DNA from: Porphyra umbilicalis
Taxonomy: Eukaryota > Rhodophyta > Bangiophyceae > Bangiales > Bangiaceae
Direction of reading: 5' to 3'
DNA length: 64,000 bases
Assembly: GCA_002049455.2 (NCBI GenBank)
Contig: KV919066.1
Coordinates: 29,593-93,592, forward strand
Numbering within the stretch: position 1 is the stretch's first letter; every line of letters starts with the position of its first letter. The notes under the pieces were generated by a model that ran no database searches, was not told where the DNA came from, and saw only the letters and a program-made list of their open reading frames with translations. Positions 54,213 through 64,000 of the stretch are shown here, one piece after another. The position numbers and the translations under genes are program-made.

Positions 54213-55337
54213 ATGGTAACTGTTGCGTATCAAGGCGAGCCCGGCGCCTACTCCGAGTCGGCCGCTCTCCAGTTCTTCTCCTCCACCGGCGGCAGCGGAG
54301 GCGACGGCCGCGGCGCTTCCGTCCCGCGCCCTTCCGATGTGCCGCACATCAACACGATGCCGACGCCATCGTTCACGGCCATGCTGGCCGCCCTGACTAG
54401 CTCTACCGCTACGCACGCGGCGATGCCCATTGAGAACTCGCTCGCTGGCACCATCCACCCCAACCTTGACCTGCTCCTTGCCAACCCCCTCGTGTCCATC
54501 GTCGGGGAGACGGATTTTCGGGTGCGCCACTGTCTGCTCGGCTTGGCCGACGCGCCACCCGGGGTGTCGTTGAAACGTGTGCACTCGCACTACATGGCTC
54601 TCGCGCAGTGCACCGGTTACCTGGCGGACCGGGGTTTGACACAAGTCGTCGCTGCCGACACGGCCGGCGCGGCGCGGGCGTTGAGCCGCGGGAAGCTGGT
54701 CACGGCCGGTGACAGGGGCGGCGTGCACGGGGAGGATGCGGTGCTTGCGTCGCGGCGGGCGGGGGACATCTACGGTCTCGCAGTCCTCGACGAGGGCGTG
54801 GAGGACGACCAGGGCAACTACACCCGCTTCCTCATCCTCGCCATGAAAAGGGTCGACAGCACCGACAGCGCCGATAGCGGCGGCATCACCAACGTCCCGC
54901 GGAGCGTCGGCATCGACGGCGCCGTCAAAACTTCTGTTGCGTTTACGCTTCGCAACGTGGCCGGGGAGCTCTTCCGCGCCCTGTCTGTCTTTGCAGTCAG
55001 CGGGGCGGACTTGACCAAAGTCGAAAGTCGCCACGTCGCGACGCTCCGCCAGCTGTCCGAGGGGGCAAACGGGTCGGGGGCGGCGCCGCTCCAGGCCACG
55101 CCCCGAGGGGACGAAGATGGCGGGAAGGGCGGCGACAAGGAGGCGGCGACGAGTGACAACAGCAACGGGATTGGGAGCGTGGACGGCCGGGACGTCGAGC
55201 GCCGCTGGGGGTACATCTTTTATGTGGACGTGGCGCACGAGGCAGGCGACAAGGGCTTGCAGATTGCGTTGAGGGCGTTGTCCAACGCCGCCCTTTTCTT
55301 CCGGGTGCTTGGCACGTATCCGCGGTGCGGGCCGTGA
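54213..55337 (+). CDS. Prephenate/arogenate dehydratase with C-terminal ACT domain (374 aa)
   Basis: It dehydrates and decarboxylates prephenate (or arogenate) in phenylalanine synthesis. Start: ATG at 54213 in the strong context CACCATGG. The upstream frame lacks an ATG. Family motifs: VAYQGEPGAYSE (4-15), PIENSLAGTIHPNLDLLL (72-89), RVRHCLLGL (103-111), VHSHYMALAQC (123-133), and GNYTRFLIL (201-209) with the catalytic-site TRF. The ACT domain starts at about 240 (KTSVAFTLRNVAGELFRALS). The regulatory Phe-binding motif usually written ESRP reads ESRH (271-274). A low-complexity insert of about 55 residues then splits the ACT domain before YIFYVDV. Nothing precedes the catalytic domain, so no plastid transit peptide is visible. 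Either the enzyme is cytosolic or an upstream exon is missed. AATAAA at 55357-55362 could serve polyadenylation. Dre2 lies convergent, 216 bp away. Confidence 0.93.
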   Translation: MVTVAYQGEPGAYSESAALQFFSSTGGSGGDGRGASVPRPSDVPHINTMPTPSFTAMLAALTSSTATHAAMPIENSLAGTIHPNLDLLLANPLVSIVGETDFRVRHCLLGLADAPPGVSLKRVHSHYMALAQCTGYLADRGLTQVVAADTAGAARALSRGKLVTAGDRGGVHGEDAVLASRRAGDIYGLAVLDEGVEDDQGNYTRFLILAMKRVDSTDSADSGGITNVPRSVGIDGAVKTSVAFTLRNVAGELFRALSVFAVSGADLTKVESRHVATLRQLSEGANGSGAAPLQATPRGDEDGGKGGDKEAATSDNSNGIGSVDGRDVERRWGYIFYVDVAHEAGDKGLQIALRALSNAALFFRVLGTYPRCGP

Positions 55338-55356
55338 CAGGGCGCGTGCCGGTGAC

Positions 55357-55362
55357 AATAAA
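55357..55362 (+). terminator. Candidate polyadenylation signal
   Basis: AATAAA 20 bp after the dehydratase stop codon. Confidence 0.45.
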
Positions 55363-55553
55363 CAGTACACACCTCAAGAATTTCCACATCGATAGCCGCC
55401 TGCAGCTTCTGGACACCGGTGACCGGTCCACACCCACACGAAGTCAAGCCAACTGAAAAACAAAAGAGCATGCGCACGCTCCGCGTCAGATGCCGGCCCT
55501 CGGCAGCGAAACACCACCCACCCACCGGTGGCTGGTTGCCCCGCCTGACTGCC

Positions 55554-56383
55554 CTAGAGGTCACTCGTCGTCACGTCGGTCCTCAAAGACACGGCCTCCC
55601 CCGGCCGGAACGGCGGGAGCCCTAAGAACGGACACCCCGCACACCGGAACGCATCGCCGAGCGCGCAGTTGCCGCAGGAGCTCTTGCCCGCGGGCGGTGC
55701 CGGCACGCTCGCCACAGCCACCTCGTCCCCATCGTCGGCGAGTAACAGCGCGGCCACGCCCACCATGGCGGGACCGCAGCCGGCCGCCGCCGTCTCCTCT
55801 GCCTCGAGCTCCTCCTTCAACCCACACGAACATTTCAGGCACGGCGCGCGGCTGGCCGTGCATGCGCCGGCAGGCACTGGCACGCAACCGCGGGCGTCGA
55901 CGTCAGCGTCGCCCGCGAGGAGGGCCTCTTCATCGATCAGCTCCTCGGCCGCGGGCATGTCGATGCGGGCGGGAGGCACTGCCAGCGCCATGGGGGCGGC
56001 GGGCAGGGACGCCTTGGCGCCCGCCGCGTGGGCAGGCTTGGCCCACCCGCCACAGTCCGCAGTGGCGGCGCGGACGAGCCCACCGAGCACCACCGCCATC
56101 GCGTCGACGCCAGCGGATGCCAAGACGCCGCCGGAAGCGAGGGCGGTCACCCCAGCCGCCACGACCGGGGAGGCCAGCGGGCCGTCGGGGAGGTGAGCCG
56201 GCGCAGGCTGCCCGCGGGGATGGCCGCCAGGGCGGACGCAATATCCACGGCGGAGGTGGTCGTCAGGTTCAGGACACCAGCAGAGGTGACCGCCGTGAGG
56301 GTACAGGTCTTATCGAGAGGAGTGGTCCCGGCATCCAGGGAGGAAGCAACTGTCTCGGCGGCGGGGGCTGGGGATTGCGCCAT
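55554..56383 (-). CDS. DRE2: Anamorsin/Dre2-type Fe-S cluster assembly protein, with one apparent frameshift
   Basis: Dre2 (CIAPIN1) receives electrons from Tah18 in the cytosolic iron-sulfur assembly pathway and binds Fe-S clusters through two C-terminal cysteine motifs. Both are present: [20 protein letters not shown] followed by CGLKEE, and [20 protein letters not shown] followed by PPFRPGE near the C-terminus. The N-terminus starts at the ATG at 56381-56383 ([19 protein letters not shown]) in one frame. The frame changes near 56200, where SLRRL meets [11 protein letters not shown]. Total length about 276 codons matches plant Dre2. With no other damage the shift is more likely a sequencing error or a missed tiny splice than decay. 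A TATA box lies at 56519-56525. Confidence 0.9.
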
Positions 56384-56518
56384 ATCCGTCTGTCACCAGT
56401 TCTTGACACTTGCACCAGTTCTTAGCAAATCGGGGTTGTGTGGGAAATCCACAGTGTTTACATATGAAATCGGGTTCCTGGAGATGCTCCGGAACCGCCT
56501 ACGGCGCAGTTCACTGTT

Positions 56519-56525
56519 TTTTATA
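56519..56525 (-). promoter_or_regulatory. TATA box of the Dre2 gene
   Basis: TATAAAA on the minus strand, about 140 bp upstream of the start codon. Confidence 0.6.
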
Positions 56526-56539
56526 AAATAAACAAAGCA

Positions 56540-57998
56540 TATCAGCACTGTCTGAGTCACACCACTGGACTCGTGAACTCATCAGCTCTCCAACGATGCC
56601 TTGTGCGCCTCAAACGGAGCACTTCTGGACGAGAACAGCGTGTTTCCCTGGAAAAGAGCAGGAAAAAGTACATGGCCGGATCGGTGCAATTCCGCGTCCA
56701 CAGAGCCCTTCCAGTGATTTCCGATCGGAGCGTCTTGCTCCCGCCCGCGTTCGTCGCAGGGATCCGGATGTCGAGTCACTCCGATGCACCCCGGAGCCCC
56801 GTAGTGGCTGTATGGGCCGATTTCTCGGCCAAGGTCGACGAAGAGGTGTGGTCAGCACATGAGAGAGGCTCTGGAGCCCGAGTTTCGTGGTCACATTGTA
56901 CTGTGCGAATTTTTCAGGGCTACCCATCGCCCCCCCCATCCCCCGCCCTTCATGTCACCACAGCACAACCCTGTCCCAGTTCCCTGCGTACCAGCACAGG
57001 CTTACTCATCATTTTATCGTCCATCTGATAGCCCCTGAGCCCCCCTAACCCACCTCCCCCCTTCCCATCCGCCCCCCTTCCTCCCCCACGCGTGCGCCCC
57101 CCGTCCCCACGTCTGTCCTTGGCCTGCAGCCTTTCCCCCCCGCCTCCCCCCCTCCCTCCCCCCTGCTCTATCCTCGACCCCCGCGCAAAGTCTTGCTTTA
57201 GCAACCCTCTGAGTCTCATGACCCTAGAGGTTCCTCGACAACTCATGTGCCCCTCGTCTGCGAAGCGTCTAGAGCTACACGCGCTCCCTTCGCTGTCCAC
57301 ACAGCTCTTTCGTGTGGTCGAAGGCGACACAAGGATGGAAACTCGGGGCTCCAGATGATCAAATACTCCATTCATACTAAGTTTTTCTGACTGTAATGTG
57401 CGATTCCGAGCCGTTCTCATACGAGAAATCATTGTGTCAAGAACTGGTGCAGACATTTTCTTGGGTGCATTTTCCAGTAGAAGAACGAAGGCGCCCCAGC
57501 GGAAACGGAAAAAACCGCCGACCCCGCCAGACTCTCCTGAGGTGAGCCATATTTTTATTTTCCGGTGGGGATAAGTTTAAGCCTTCATCACAGGCCAGTT
57601 GCTAAGAATTGGTGTCGGACGGATAGTGGGAAGATCTGGGAGCAAGGCAGCGCAGCGGGCCCAGAACCCACGCCTAATCAACAGGCAGTGTTCCTACTCT
57701 TCTGGGTTTTGAAGCAATTTGCGGGCCTTGGTTGGCTGCTCCGTCCAAATGTGACAGCTCATTGGTCACAGATGAGAGTGTCAGATCGGGCATCTGTAGT
57801 TTCAACCGTAGTACCACGTGGAGAACAGCACCCCCTCTCACCAACCCTGCCGGGCAGTACAGCGTGATCGTTTCGAGAGGCTCTCGTGAAAATCTGGTCG
57901 GAGAGAAGCGGTGTTTGAACGGCCCCGCTACTCCGTCGGAAGCGACGCACATCACTGCAGAACGACAGAATCGGCAACAACTCCGACACTGTTCACGC
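56540..57998. other. Unassigned stretch with a pyrimidine-rich tract
   Basis: Bases 57030-57175 are almost pure C/T with runs of C. The rest has average composition and no convincing ORF. Confidence 0.45.
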
Positions 57999-58556
57999 TG
58001 TGGCAGCATTCTTTGGCTTATTCTGCTGCACTGTGCGGTGTATCGCATAAACCGGCACCGCCAGAGCACGTGCATTTCCCGCAAAAAAGATAGCTGGCAG
58101 ATATACGAGTCCATGTACACGGGGTTGTCAGAGGGTCGCAAGTGCTCCGATGCTCGTTCTGACGACGGATTCTGACTCAGAGTACCCCAGTTACCCTAGC
58201 TATCATAGGGGGAGCTTCTGGTTGCGCCTTGTGGCGTCCACAGACCCCCCCGACCGATTTGGTACCCGGGCATGCCGGGCCGAGTCAAGCGATCTAGTGG
58301 GAAAACGGGCATAACTCCGGCTGTGTGTATGCATTTTGACTGTTCTTTGGCTCATTCTGCTGCGCTGTATGGTGCTGAATAATGCAGCACCGCCAGTGCA
58401 CGTGCATTTCCCACAAAAAAGATAGCAAGCAGACATACGTGTCATTGTACACGGGGCTGTCAGAGGGTCGCAAGTGCTCCGATGTTCATTCTGACGACGG
58501 ATTCTGACTCAGGGTACCCGAGTCATCATAGCCATAATAGGGGGAGCTGGTGGTTG
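57999..58556. repeat. Direct duplication, units of about 215 bp at 332-bp spacing
   Basis: TTCTTTGGCTTATTCTGCTG to CCATAATAGGGGGAG-type sequence occurs twice (from about 58007 and 58339). It is clearly alignable, with scattered substitutions. A shared core is GTGCATTTCCC(G/A)CAAAAAAGA. No coding capacity is conserved. Confidence 0.8.
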
Positions 58557-58699
58557 GGTCGGTTGGCGACCACGGGCTCGTACTTTCGCTCTTCGTCGTC
58601 ATCCGCCATATTGCGCCCCACCTCAAAAGGACGGCGAACAGGCAGCGTCGACAGGCAAAATCAGGTATAAAATCGCCTGCAAGACGAGGCGCGGGCAAG

Positions 58700-58722
58700 A
58701 CGTGATCCGCCCCGGATCACGT
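58700..58722. repeat. Perfect inverted repeat, 10-bp arms, 3-nt loop
   Basis: ACGTGATCCG and CGGATCACGT enclose CCC. Confidence 0.75.
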
Positions 58723-59395
58723 CGGACCGCTGCTGATCCGGTGACGCCGGCGACCCCGCTCAGAGCGGCCATCAGCCGGGGTCCGTAATGGGGTCGCGAC
58801 CCAATTTTGTATCGACCACTAGAATTTCAGCACGTTGCAGCGCAGCTTTCACTGATAGAGTGTAATGCCCAGACCCAGAAGAGCAGCCTTGACTAGGCGT
58901 GAACCGTCGTCAAAAGCACGTCTGTTTTTGCCTGTTTTGAGCCTCTTGGAGGCCCGTGTTCCTGTTTGAAGAAACAGATTTCCTGTGCAAAAAACAGATC
59001 GACCCCCCTTGACAGGCTCTCAGAGGCCATCCCATGCGAGGTCCTTGCGTAGTTGTGTTTGAGAGAACAGGAATCGTTCCTCACTCCACACATTGCGCCT
59101 GCTAGCAGGGCCATAGATGCTTCTGCGCCTCTCTCTCTATCTGGAAGGGTGAAGTGTATACGTCTTTTGCTGTGTCTCTCTTTTTACGAGTGCAGATGCA
59201 TCTGTCCCGGCGAACAGATGATTTTGGCGCCCTTTCTGGAAAAACCCAGCCTTGACAGAGCCCCAGGGCGGTTTGCAGATAATCTGTTCGTTTAGGCCCG
59301 CTGCGCAGGTCCGCAGAGTAGCAGGAGTGCGGACTGAAGGCACGTTCGCGCAAATACCCTGGCCCGGACTGGCTTCGCTATTTGACACGCTCAAA
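58723..59395. other. Unassigned stretch
   Basis: Average composition, short frames only, nothing recognised. Confidence 0.35.
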
Positions 59396-59641
59396 GTATA
59401 TTGCGCGTCGCCAAAGAATGATCGGATCCGAGCAACTTCCACAGCAAGTTACAGCATGCTGTGACCGTGCTGTGACTGTGCTTTGAAATAAAATTGCATG
59501 CTGAGGGCTCCTGGATGGCTCTGTGGGAGGCAAGGGCGATCACAGCAATTTTAAATTCTGTGCTGTGAGCTGCTGTGAACTGCTGTGACTTGCTGTGAGT
59601 GTTTCTCAGATCCGATCATTCTTTGGCGACGCGCCATATAC
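59396..59641. mobile_element. MITE with long TIRs and CACAGCA subterminal repeats (246 bp)
   Basis: The left end GTATATTGCGCGTCGCCAAA... and the complement of the right end GTATATGGCGCGTCGCCAAA... agree over about 38 bp with few mismatches. Inside both ends lie multiple copies of GCTGTGA or its complement (at least four near the right end). The interior is AT-rich and non-coding. TIR plus clustered subterminal repeats is the structure used by DNA-transposase binding domains. No unambiguous TSD was found, so the superfamily is open. Confidence 0.85.
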
Positions 59642-59934
59642 AGACCGCCCATGTCGACCTGCCACCAGCCCGGGGACCATGCACACACATGATGCCGGAT
59701 GTGAGAGCGATTCTCAGCGTGTCGTTATCTCCGCGAGAAATGACGATAGGCTGTCGTCGCTCCTGAGAACGCCTCTCAGCCATCCGAGATAACGATAGGA
59801 TATGCACGTCCCATGCGCAAGCAATGTGAGCCATCCAATATCCGCCCCATATTGGGCTCAAAAGTGGCGCATCTCTTTTCATATTTTTATGAGTCCGCAT
59901 CCGGTTGCCCTTTCTCTCTGCTGCCCGGAATCGC

Positions 59935-60690
59935 TGGTGCCGAATCTTTTTCGATTCCAGGCACGTGCGTGCAACACCCAGGCCTTCAGGGCGGTAGCGC
60001 GCTCGGCGACGCATCGACAACGGGCACGCCGGCTGGCTCCATGGCCGCGAGCACGCCCGGGGGCACGTACAGCCACGTTGCCGTGGCGGGGGGGGCGTGG
60101 GGCGGGGAAAGGGGGGCCGCCGCCGCTACCGCAGCGGCGGCAGCCCGCCGGCGTGGCGCAACGCCCACGGGCAGGACCGTCACCCCGCCGCGCAGCGCAT
60201 CTGCGCACGGTGGGCGGGGCAGCCGACACGGCGCACGGGTGGCGGGTGGAATCGACCGCCGCGCGAAGGGGCGCTTCTAACCGCGACGGTAGATGGCGTC
60301 AGCAACCGCCGACGCGCCGCCGCAACAGAAGCCGGCGCGCATGCACGATCATCCGCGGGTTATCGTGAGCGCTTCGAGCCCCGAAAGACGCTGCGCGTGG
60401 TCGCCGCGTGCAACTCGGGGCGGTGGGGGGGGGCAGGGGGGCACGCGCCGTCCGGGCCCTGTGACCCCTGCGGCGGGGCAGTCCTTCTCAGCAACGTAAC
60501 TCCATTCGCTTTTAGCGTCATCGCGAGCCTTCCAACGCTGACACGCCCTCAGATTCCTGAGGACACGAATGCAAACTGCCACCTCTGAAACGGAGAGCAA
60601 GTCCCGTGATCTAAGTCTATGTGTGCATCACTACACTCTGAGAGCACCCTGTCCTAAAGGCCAGGGAATTTAGGTTCATTCTTTTCACAT
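59935..60690 (+). repeat. Dispersed repeat R, copy 2
   Basis: Reverse-complement match to 32945-33625. It starts at TTTTCGATTCCAGGCACGTG and ends at about TTAGGTTCATTCTT. The shared frame again reads GTCVQ.PG, then GGTYSHV.VAG. No terminal inverted repeat was found. Confidence 0.75.
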
Positions 60691-61084
60691 GGGTATCCCT
60701 GTTTCTTGCCTTGTCCATTGCGAAATCCGCCTGTTCTGAAAAATGCTGAGCAAAGACCTCAACGTCGACCCACCTGCCCCCCACCGCGACCGTCCTGGAA
60801 ACCTCAATCAACCAGTAGGTATCCCCTGCCCCGCGATGATGACACTCGCGACGTCGCGACTGTCTTCTAAAGCCACAACTCCCACACACCTTTGAGCCGC
60901 AGCCCATGCCCCTAGACCAGCTCTTCCCGTCAGCCCCCCCTGGCCAATATATTTTCTGCATGCTTTGCCTGAGTACGCCATGTTTGTTGTTGCCCAGAGA
61001 CAGCACCAGCAACAGAAAGTCGTCCCTGCCGAAGGTCATTGTTCCTTTTTCACAGAGCAAGGTCGCACTCGATCTTTTTTGCAC
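60617..61084 (-). CDS. Unrecognised ORF (155 codons)
   Basis: The product has balanced composition (MTFGRDDFLLLVLSLGNNKH, then EVFAQHFSEQADFAMDKARN) and a small Cys/Gly cluster. It overlaps the end of repeat R. No family is recognised. Confidence 0.25.
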   Translation of the reverse strand: MQKRSSATLLCEKGTMTFGRDDFLLLVLSLGNNKHGVLRQSMQKIYWPGGADGKSWSRGMGCGSKVCGSCGFRRQSRRRECHHRGAGDTYWLIEVSRTVAVGGRWVDVEVFAQHFSEQADFAMDKARNRDTHVKRMNLNSLAFRTGCSQSVVMHT

Positions 61085-61362
61085 TGCGACCCGCCCCTTT
61101 CTTCGTCGTTGGCTCTGGTATTTTCTGGGCCCTTTGCGCTCGGAACCTCGCCTAATGCAGAGAATGGCCGTCGACCGGACGAGACTGGCGTGTCAGCGTC
61201 GTCAGTGTTTCTGGGAAACAAGCTACACTTGTTTGGGCCATGATCACCCCCATGATCCAGATGGGCGACTACTAAAATTGTGTACTTCAATCTCATATCT
61301 GTGTTATCCATGAGGACTGATTCCGGCACCGCTGGAGTGGGCACGAGACGCTTGCCCGCTTG

Positions 61363-61986
61363 TCAATTCCGGAACGCGTCAACGTTGATGCCCATGTCGC
61401 CGAGAACAGCGATGACGCTGCTGTGAACGGCCTTGTGAGTCCCAAAGCGCAAGAATGATTCATGTATTTTTTTCCCTCCGAAGGTCACAGCAGCCAGAAC
61501 TATCGCCACCTCCCCACTACACCCTACCTGTCTGCAGGCCAGCCTTCTGTGTAGAATTACATAAACATCCCCTAGGCCCTCCACAGAGTGTGGACACGCT
61601 GTGGCTCGACGCCGGCGCCCGCTCTGTGCTCGAGGTGGCAAATTGGGCGCCGCGGACGGGCGCGTATAGGCGGCTTTTTGCGCGCCTGCCGCCCCCCCCG
61701 TCCGCGCCGGCCGTGGCGCAGACGCTGTAAACGACCGGCGCGCCCGCATTTTTGGCTGCCGACGGCCGCCCGTCAGAGCGGCGGCCGTCACCGCCCGTGG
61801 CACCCCGTGAAGGCCGCGGAGGTGGCAACGGCGGGCGCCCCCCCGCCTCACGATGGGGACCGGTGCGAGAGCGACGGGACGGGTGACTCCGGCAGTTACG
61901 CATCGGCCGGCGGCACGGGCGCCGGCTGCGCGTCGAGGCCGCGCCCGCCGCGCTACCGCCGCAGCACCGCCGCCCTCCCAAGCCAT
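61363..61986 (-). CDS. Unrecognised ORF with a protein-like C-terminus
   Basis: The first part is arginine/alanine-rich low-complexity coding. The last 45 or so residues (VTFGGKKIHESFLRFGTHKA, then SSVIAVLGDMGINVDAFRN) look like real protein and could be the last exon of a gene. No family is recognised. Confidence 0.25.
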   Translation of the reverse strand: MAWEGGGAAAVARRARPRRAAGARAAGRCVTAGVTRPVALAPVPIVRRGGARRCHLRGLHGVPRAVTAAALTGGRRQPKMRARRSFTASAPRPARTGGAAGAQKAAYTRPSAAPNLPPRAQSGRRRRATACPHSVEGLGDVYVILHRRLACRQVGCSGEVAIVLAAVTFGGKKIHESFLRFGTHKAVHSSVIAVLGDMGINVDAFRN

Positions 61987-62340
61987 GACCGCGGCGAGGC
62001 GGCCGCGCTCAAAGCCGCCGCCTCGGTCGGCCCCAGCCGCCGCTCGAGTAGCGACGCAGCGTGAGGTGTGGCGACGGCTGCATCGTCGTCGCTGGCGGAG
62101 CGGCCGCGCCGCGGCGGCCGTGGCCCCCTCCTGTTGGTGACTCTCTCAGTTGGGGGCAGCGATGATCCGATTTCTGCGAATCAACTCCATATTTTTTGAG
62201 AAAGTCTTTTGTAATCATTTGTAGCCCCCCATGTCAGCGCTCGACGTAACCACACGAAAGAAACAGAGTGAAATGCAAACACGACTGACGGCGAGGGATA
62301 AGAGCGGGTACGATCACCGAGGCTGCGTGTTAGATAAGAG

Positions 62341-62700
62341 GTGACGAAGCCTGTCACGTTGACGATGATGGGACACAGAGAGTTCCACATTGACGACGGC
62401 GTCATGTTCGACAGCCTACGGCTCATGCCAGTATCGCGTGCACAAAATAAGCGATGGACGAAAACTCGACTGGAGGTTGCTGTCCTGGAGCCTGGTACGC
62501 GTAGAAACGAAGAGCCTCACGCACAGGAGAACGGCTTACGATCAATAGAAGGATGTGGAGGAAAAGTATTGCTAAGCGATTCAGACGCCCTGGTCGGACC
62601 AATCTTGTCTGCCATCGACGAAAAGCTCATTGTGACTTTTGATTTGTTTCGCCGGATAAGTAATAAATATTCGCACTTATATCGCTCCCTGTTTGGGTGA
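62341..62700 (+). CDS. Unrecognised small ORF (119 codons)
   Basis: This frame lies in a stretch of near-average GC, so its openness is less trivial than elsewhere (VTLTMMGHREFHIDDGVMFD). No motif was recognised. It may be chance. Confidence 0.2.
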   Translation: MTKPVTLTMMGHREFHIDDGVMFDSLRLMPVSRAQNKRWTKTRLEVAVLEPGTRRNEEPHAQENGLRSIEGCGGKVLLSDSDALVGPILSAIDEKLIVTFDLFRRISNKYSHLYRSLFG

Positions 62701-64000
62701 ATTCAGAGCAAAAAATATGTGTGTGCATCGTCGGGAAGGTGTACCAATGTACCTGGGCGTTCTGGCCTGTACAGCGCGTCGAACTTCAGATTAAGGTGAA
62801 ATGGGCACAGCACACATATTCGCGGGGTTACTTGCCTCGTTTCCCCACAGTGTTCTTCCAAACTAGGACACCAGCGATTATTTGCGTTTTAAGACGTGCA
62901 TGTAATGTGACACTGGCCGATGATGTCTCTGGGAGGGGGGGTGGTTATCATACACCCCCCCCTCAAGGGCTCTGTTGGGGCCCTGTCCAGACGGAATGTA
63001 AATGCACAAGACTTGAAGCGTAGCCAACCATCCCGTTGAAACGTATCGCGCGCCGACAACGGTACGTGTCTCGCAGAGATGCGTCCTGCCGAAGTTGTTG
63101 GCGCTACGCCTTGGGCCTGCCGGCAGTCGTTCTAGTAGATTGCTGACACTGCGTCCGGGCTTTTCTTCTTACGCTTCATCAGCTTTACTGCCCACAACCA
63201 CATGCATGCCGAGACTACCACTATTGAAGGCAGGCATACACCTGCGCACTACCCAGGACACCAAGAAAACGGACAACAGGCAGAAAACAGAAGAAACATC
63301 CAGGGCAGAGGGCAGAGAGTGCAGGCGGAACGCGAACACGATAAGAAGCAGGCCCCCATACCATGCACGCACCTCGTTTCGGCTTTTGATTGCGGGAGAA
63401 AAGGAGGTAGGGGCCTACCTCATTATCCGGCAAAACAATACAAAAGATGAAATAGGCGCTCTCAGCACCTCCCAAGGGCAGGATGAAGATTGACATTTTG
63501 GCACTGGGAGCATCTGAATGTATGAATGCCAGTACCTTTTACGTGACCCCACCTCCGAGGAGATAAGGATCCCGACACGATGGAGAACCACCGTGCACCG
63601 TAGATGGGAGGATGTAAAGCCATAGTAGTGTTTCTTTTCATGGTTCTCTTGAAGATGGACTCGACCTATCCCATGTTTCTTTTCAGCCGGCCCTCAAAAG
63701 TCAGATTTGTTAGGATTCGCATCAGCAATAGCATTTCTGAATTGATGAGTGTATAGGGGCTACTGTCGTAACATTATACTTATTCTCTGGGCTACCAATA
63801 AGTGTATAGAATCAAGTGCGCTGAATCAACACGGTCATTGAAATCAAAGGACGTATGACAGTTGGCGCCCGGCCCTTTCTTTCGACTGGAGGTGTTGGTG
63901 GGGGCGAGGCGGGGAGCGAGCGGGGGGTGGTGCAGCTGGCGATCGCTGTCGCCGGCTCGAGGTGGGGCGGAGGTCCTACTGTAGTCACATTTTTCTGAGG
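62701..64000. other. Unassigned right end of the window
   Basis: Short frames only. A hairpin GAGGGGGGGTG / CACCCCCCCCTC with a 9-nt loop lies at 62933-62964. The last 150 bp become GC-rich. Confidence 0.4.

Overview
This window looks like nuclear DNA of a GC-rich eukaryote. It has split genes with GT..AG introns, TATA-box promoters, a histone H3-type gene, LTR retrotransposons and PIF/Harbinger-type DNA transposons. The long Ala/Gly/Pro-rich tracts, dense GCGGCCGC-type motifs and few introns would suit an alga, for example a bangiophyte red alga, but nothing here proves the taxon. No rRNA gene, confident tRNA gene or CRISPR array was seen.

Layout. 1-2.7 kb: edge sequence and a solo copia LTR with a perfect target-site duplication (TSD). 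2.7-7.7 kb: copia copy 1 (minus), the longest copy. 7.7-11.7 kb: a broken Harbinger transposase, a 99-bp minisatellite, and the C-terminal half of the transposon's Myb-like partner gene. 11.7-15.9 kb: copia copy 2 (minus). 15.9-16.4 kb: the 3' part of copia copy 4. 16.4-22 kb: mostly unassigned GC-rich DNA. 22.05-23.29 kb: the N-terminal half of the same Myb-like gene. 23.3-28.0 kb: copia copy 3 (plus), followed by part of a miniature LTR element (TRIM). 28.0-31.7 kb: the 5' part of copia copy 4, carrying a MITE. 31.7-34 kb: a Ty3/gypsy relic with a complete TRIM inside it. 34-40 kb: weak ORFs and triplet-rich DNA. 40.3-40.7 kb: a divergent histone H3. 43.2-44.8 kb: a second broken Harbinger transposase. 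49.8-53.0 kb: a third Harbinger-type transposase with two introns, convergent with a Myb/trihelix-like gene. 54.2-56.4 kb: two host housekeeping genes, prephenate (or arogenate) dehydratase and the Fe-S assembly protein Dre2/CIAPIN1. 56.4-64 kb: small repeats, a MITE and unrecognised ORFs.

The main result is structural. Copia copies 2 and 3 are inverted repeats with internal regions of identical length (3,646 bp). Neither carries matching TSDs when read as it stands. Exchanging their partners restores two TSD pairs (ACGAG/ACAAG and GTCAA/GTCAA). It also rejoins two split genes in frame: the Harbinger partner gene and the copia copy 4 reverse transcriptase. The 15,865-23,290 segment was therefore most likely inverted by recombination between the two elements.

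The copia and TRIM elements share a primer-binding site complementary to the anticodon stem-loop of initiator tRNA-Met, the half-tRNA priming mode known from Drosophila copia and yeast Ty5. One restored element is a chimera of the form LTR-B / copia / LTR-A / TRIM / LTR-B, with a single TSD around the whole.
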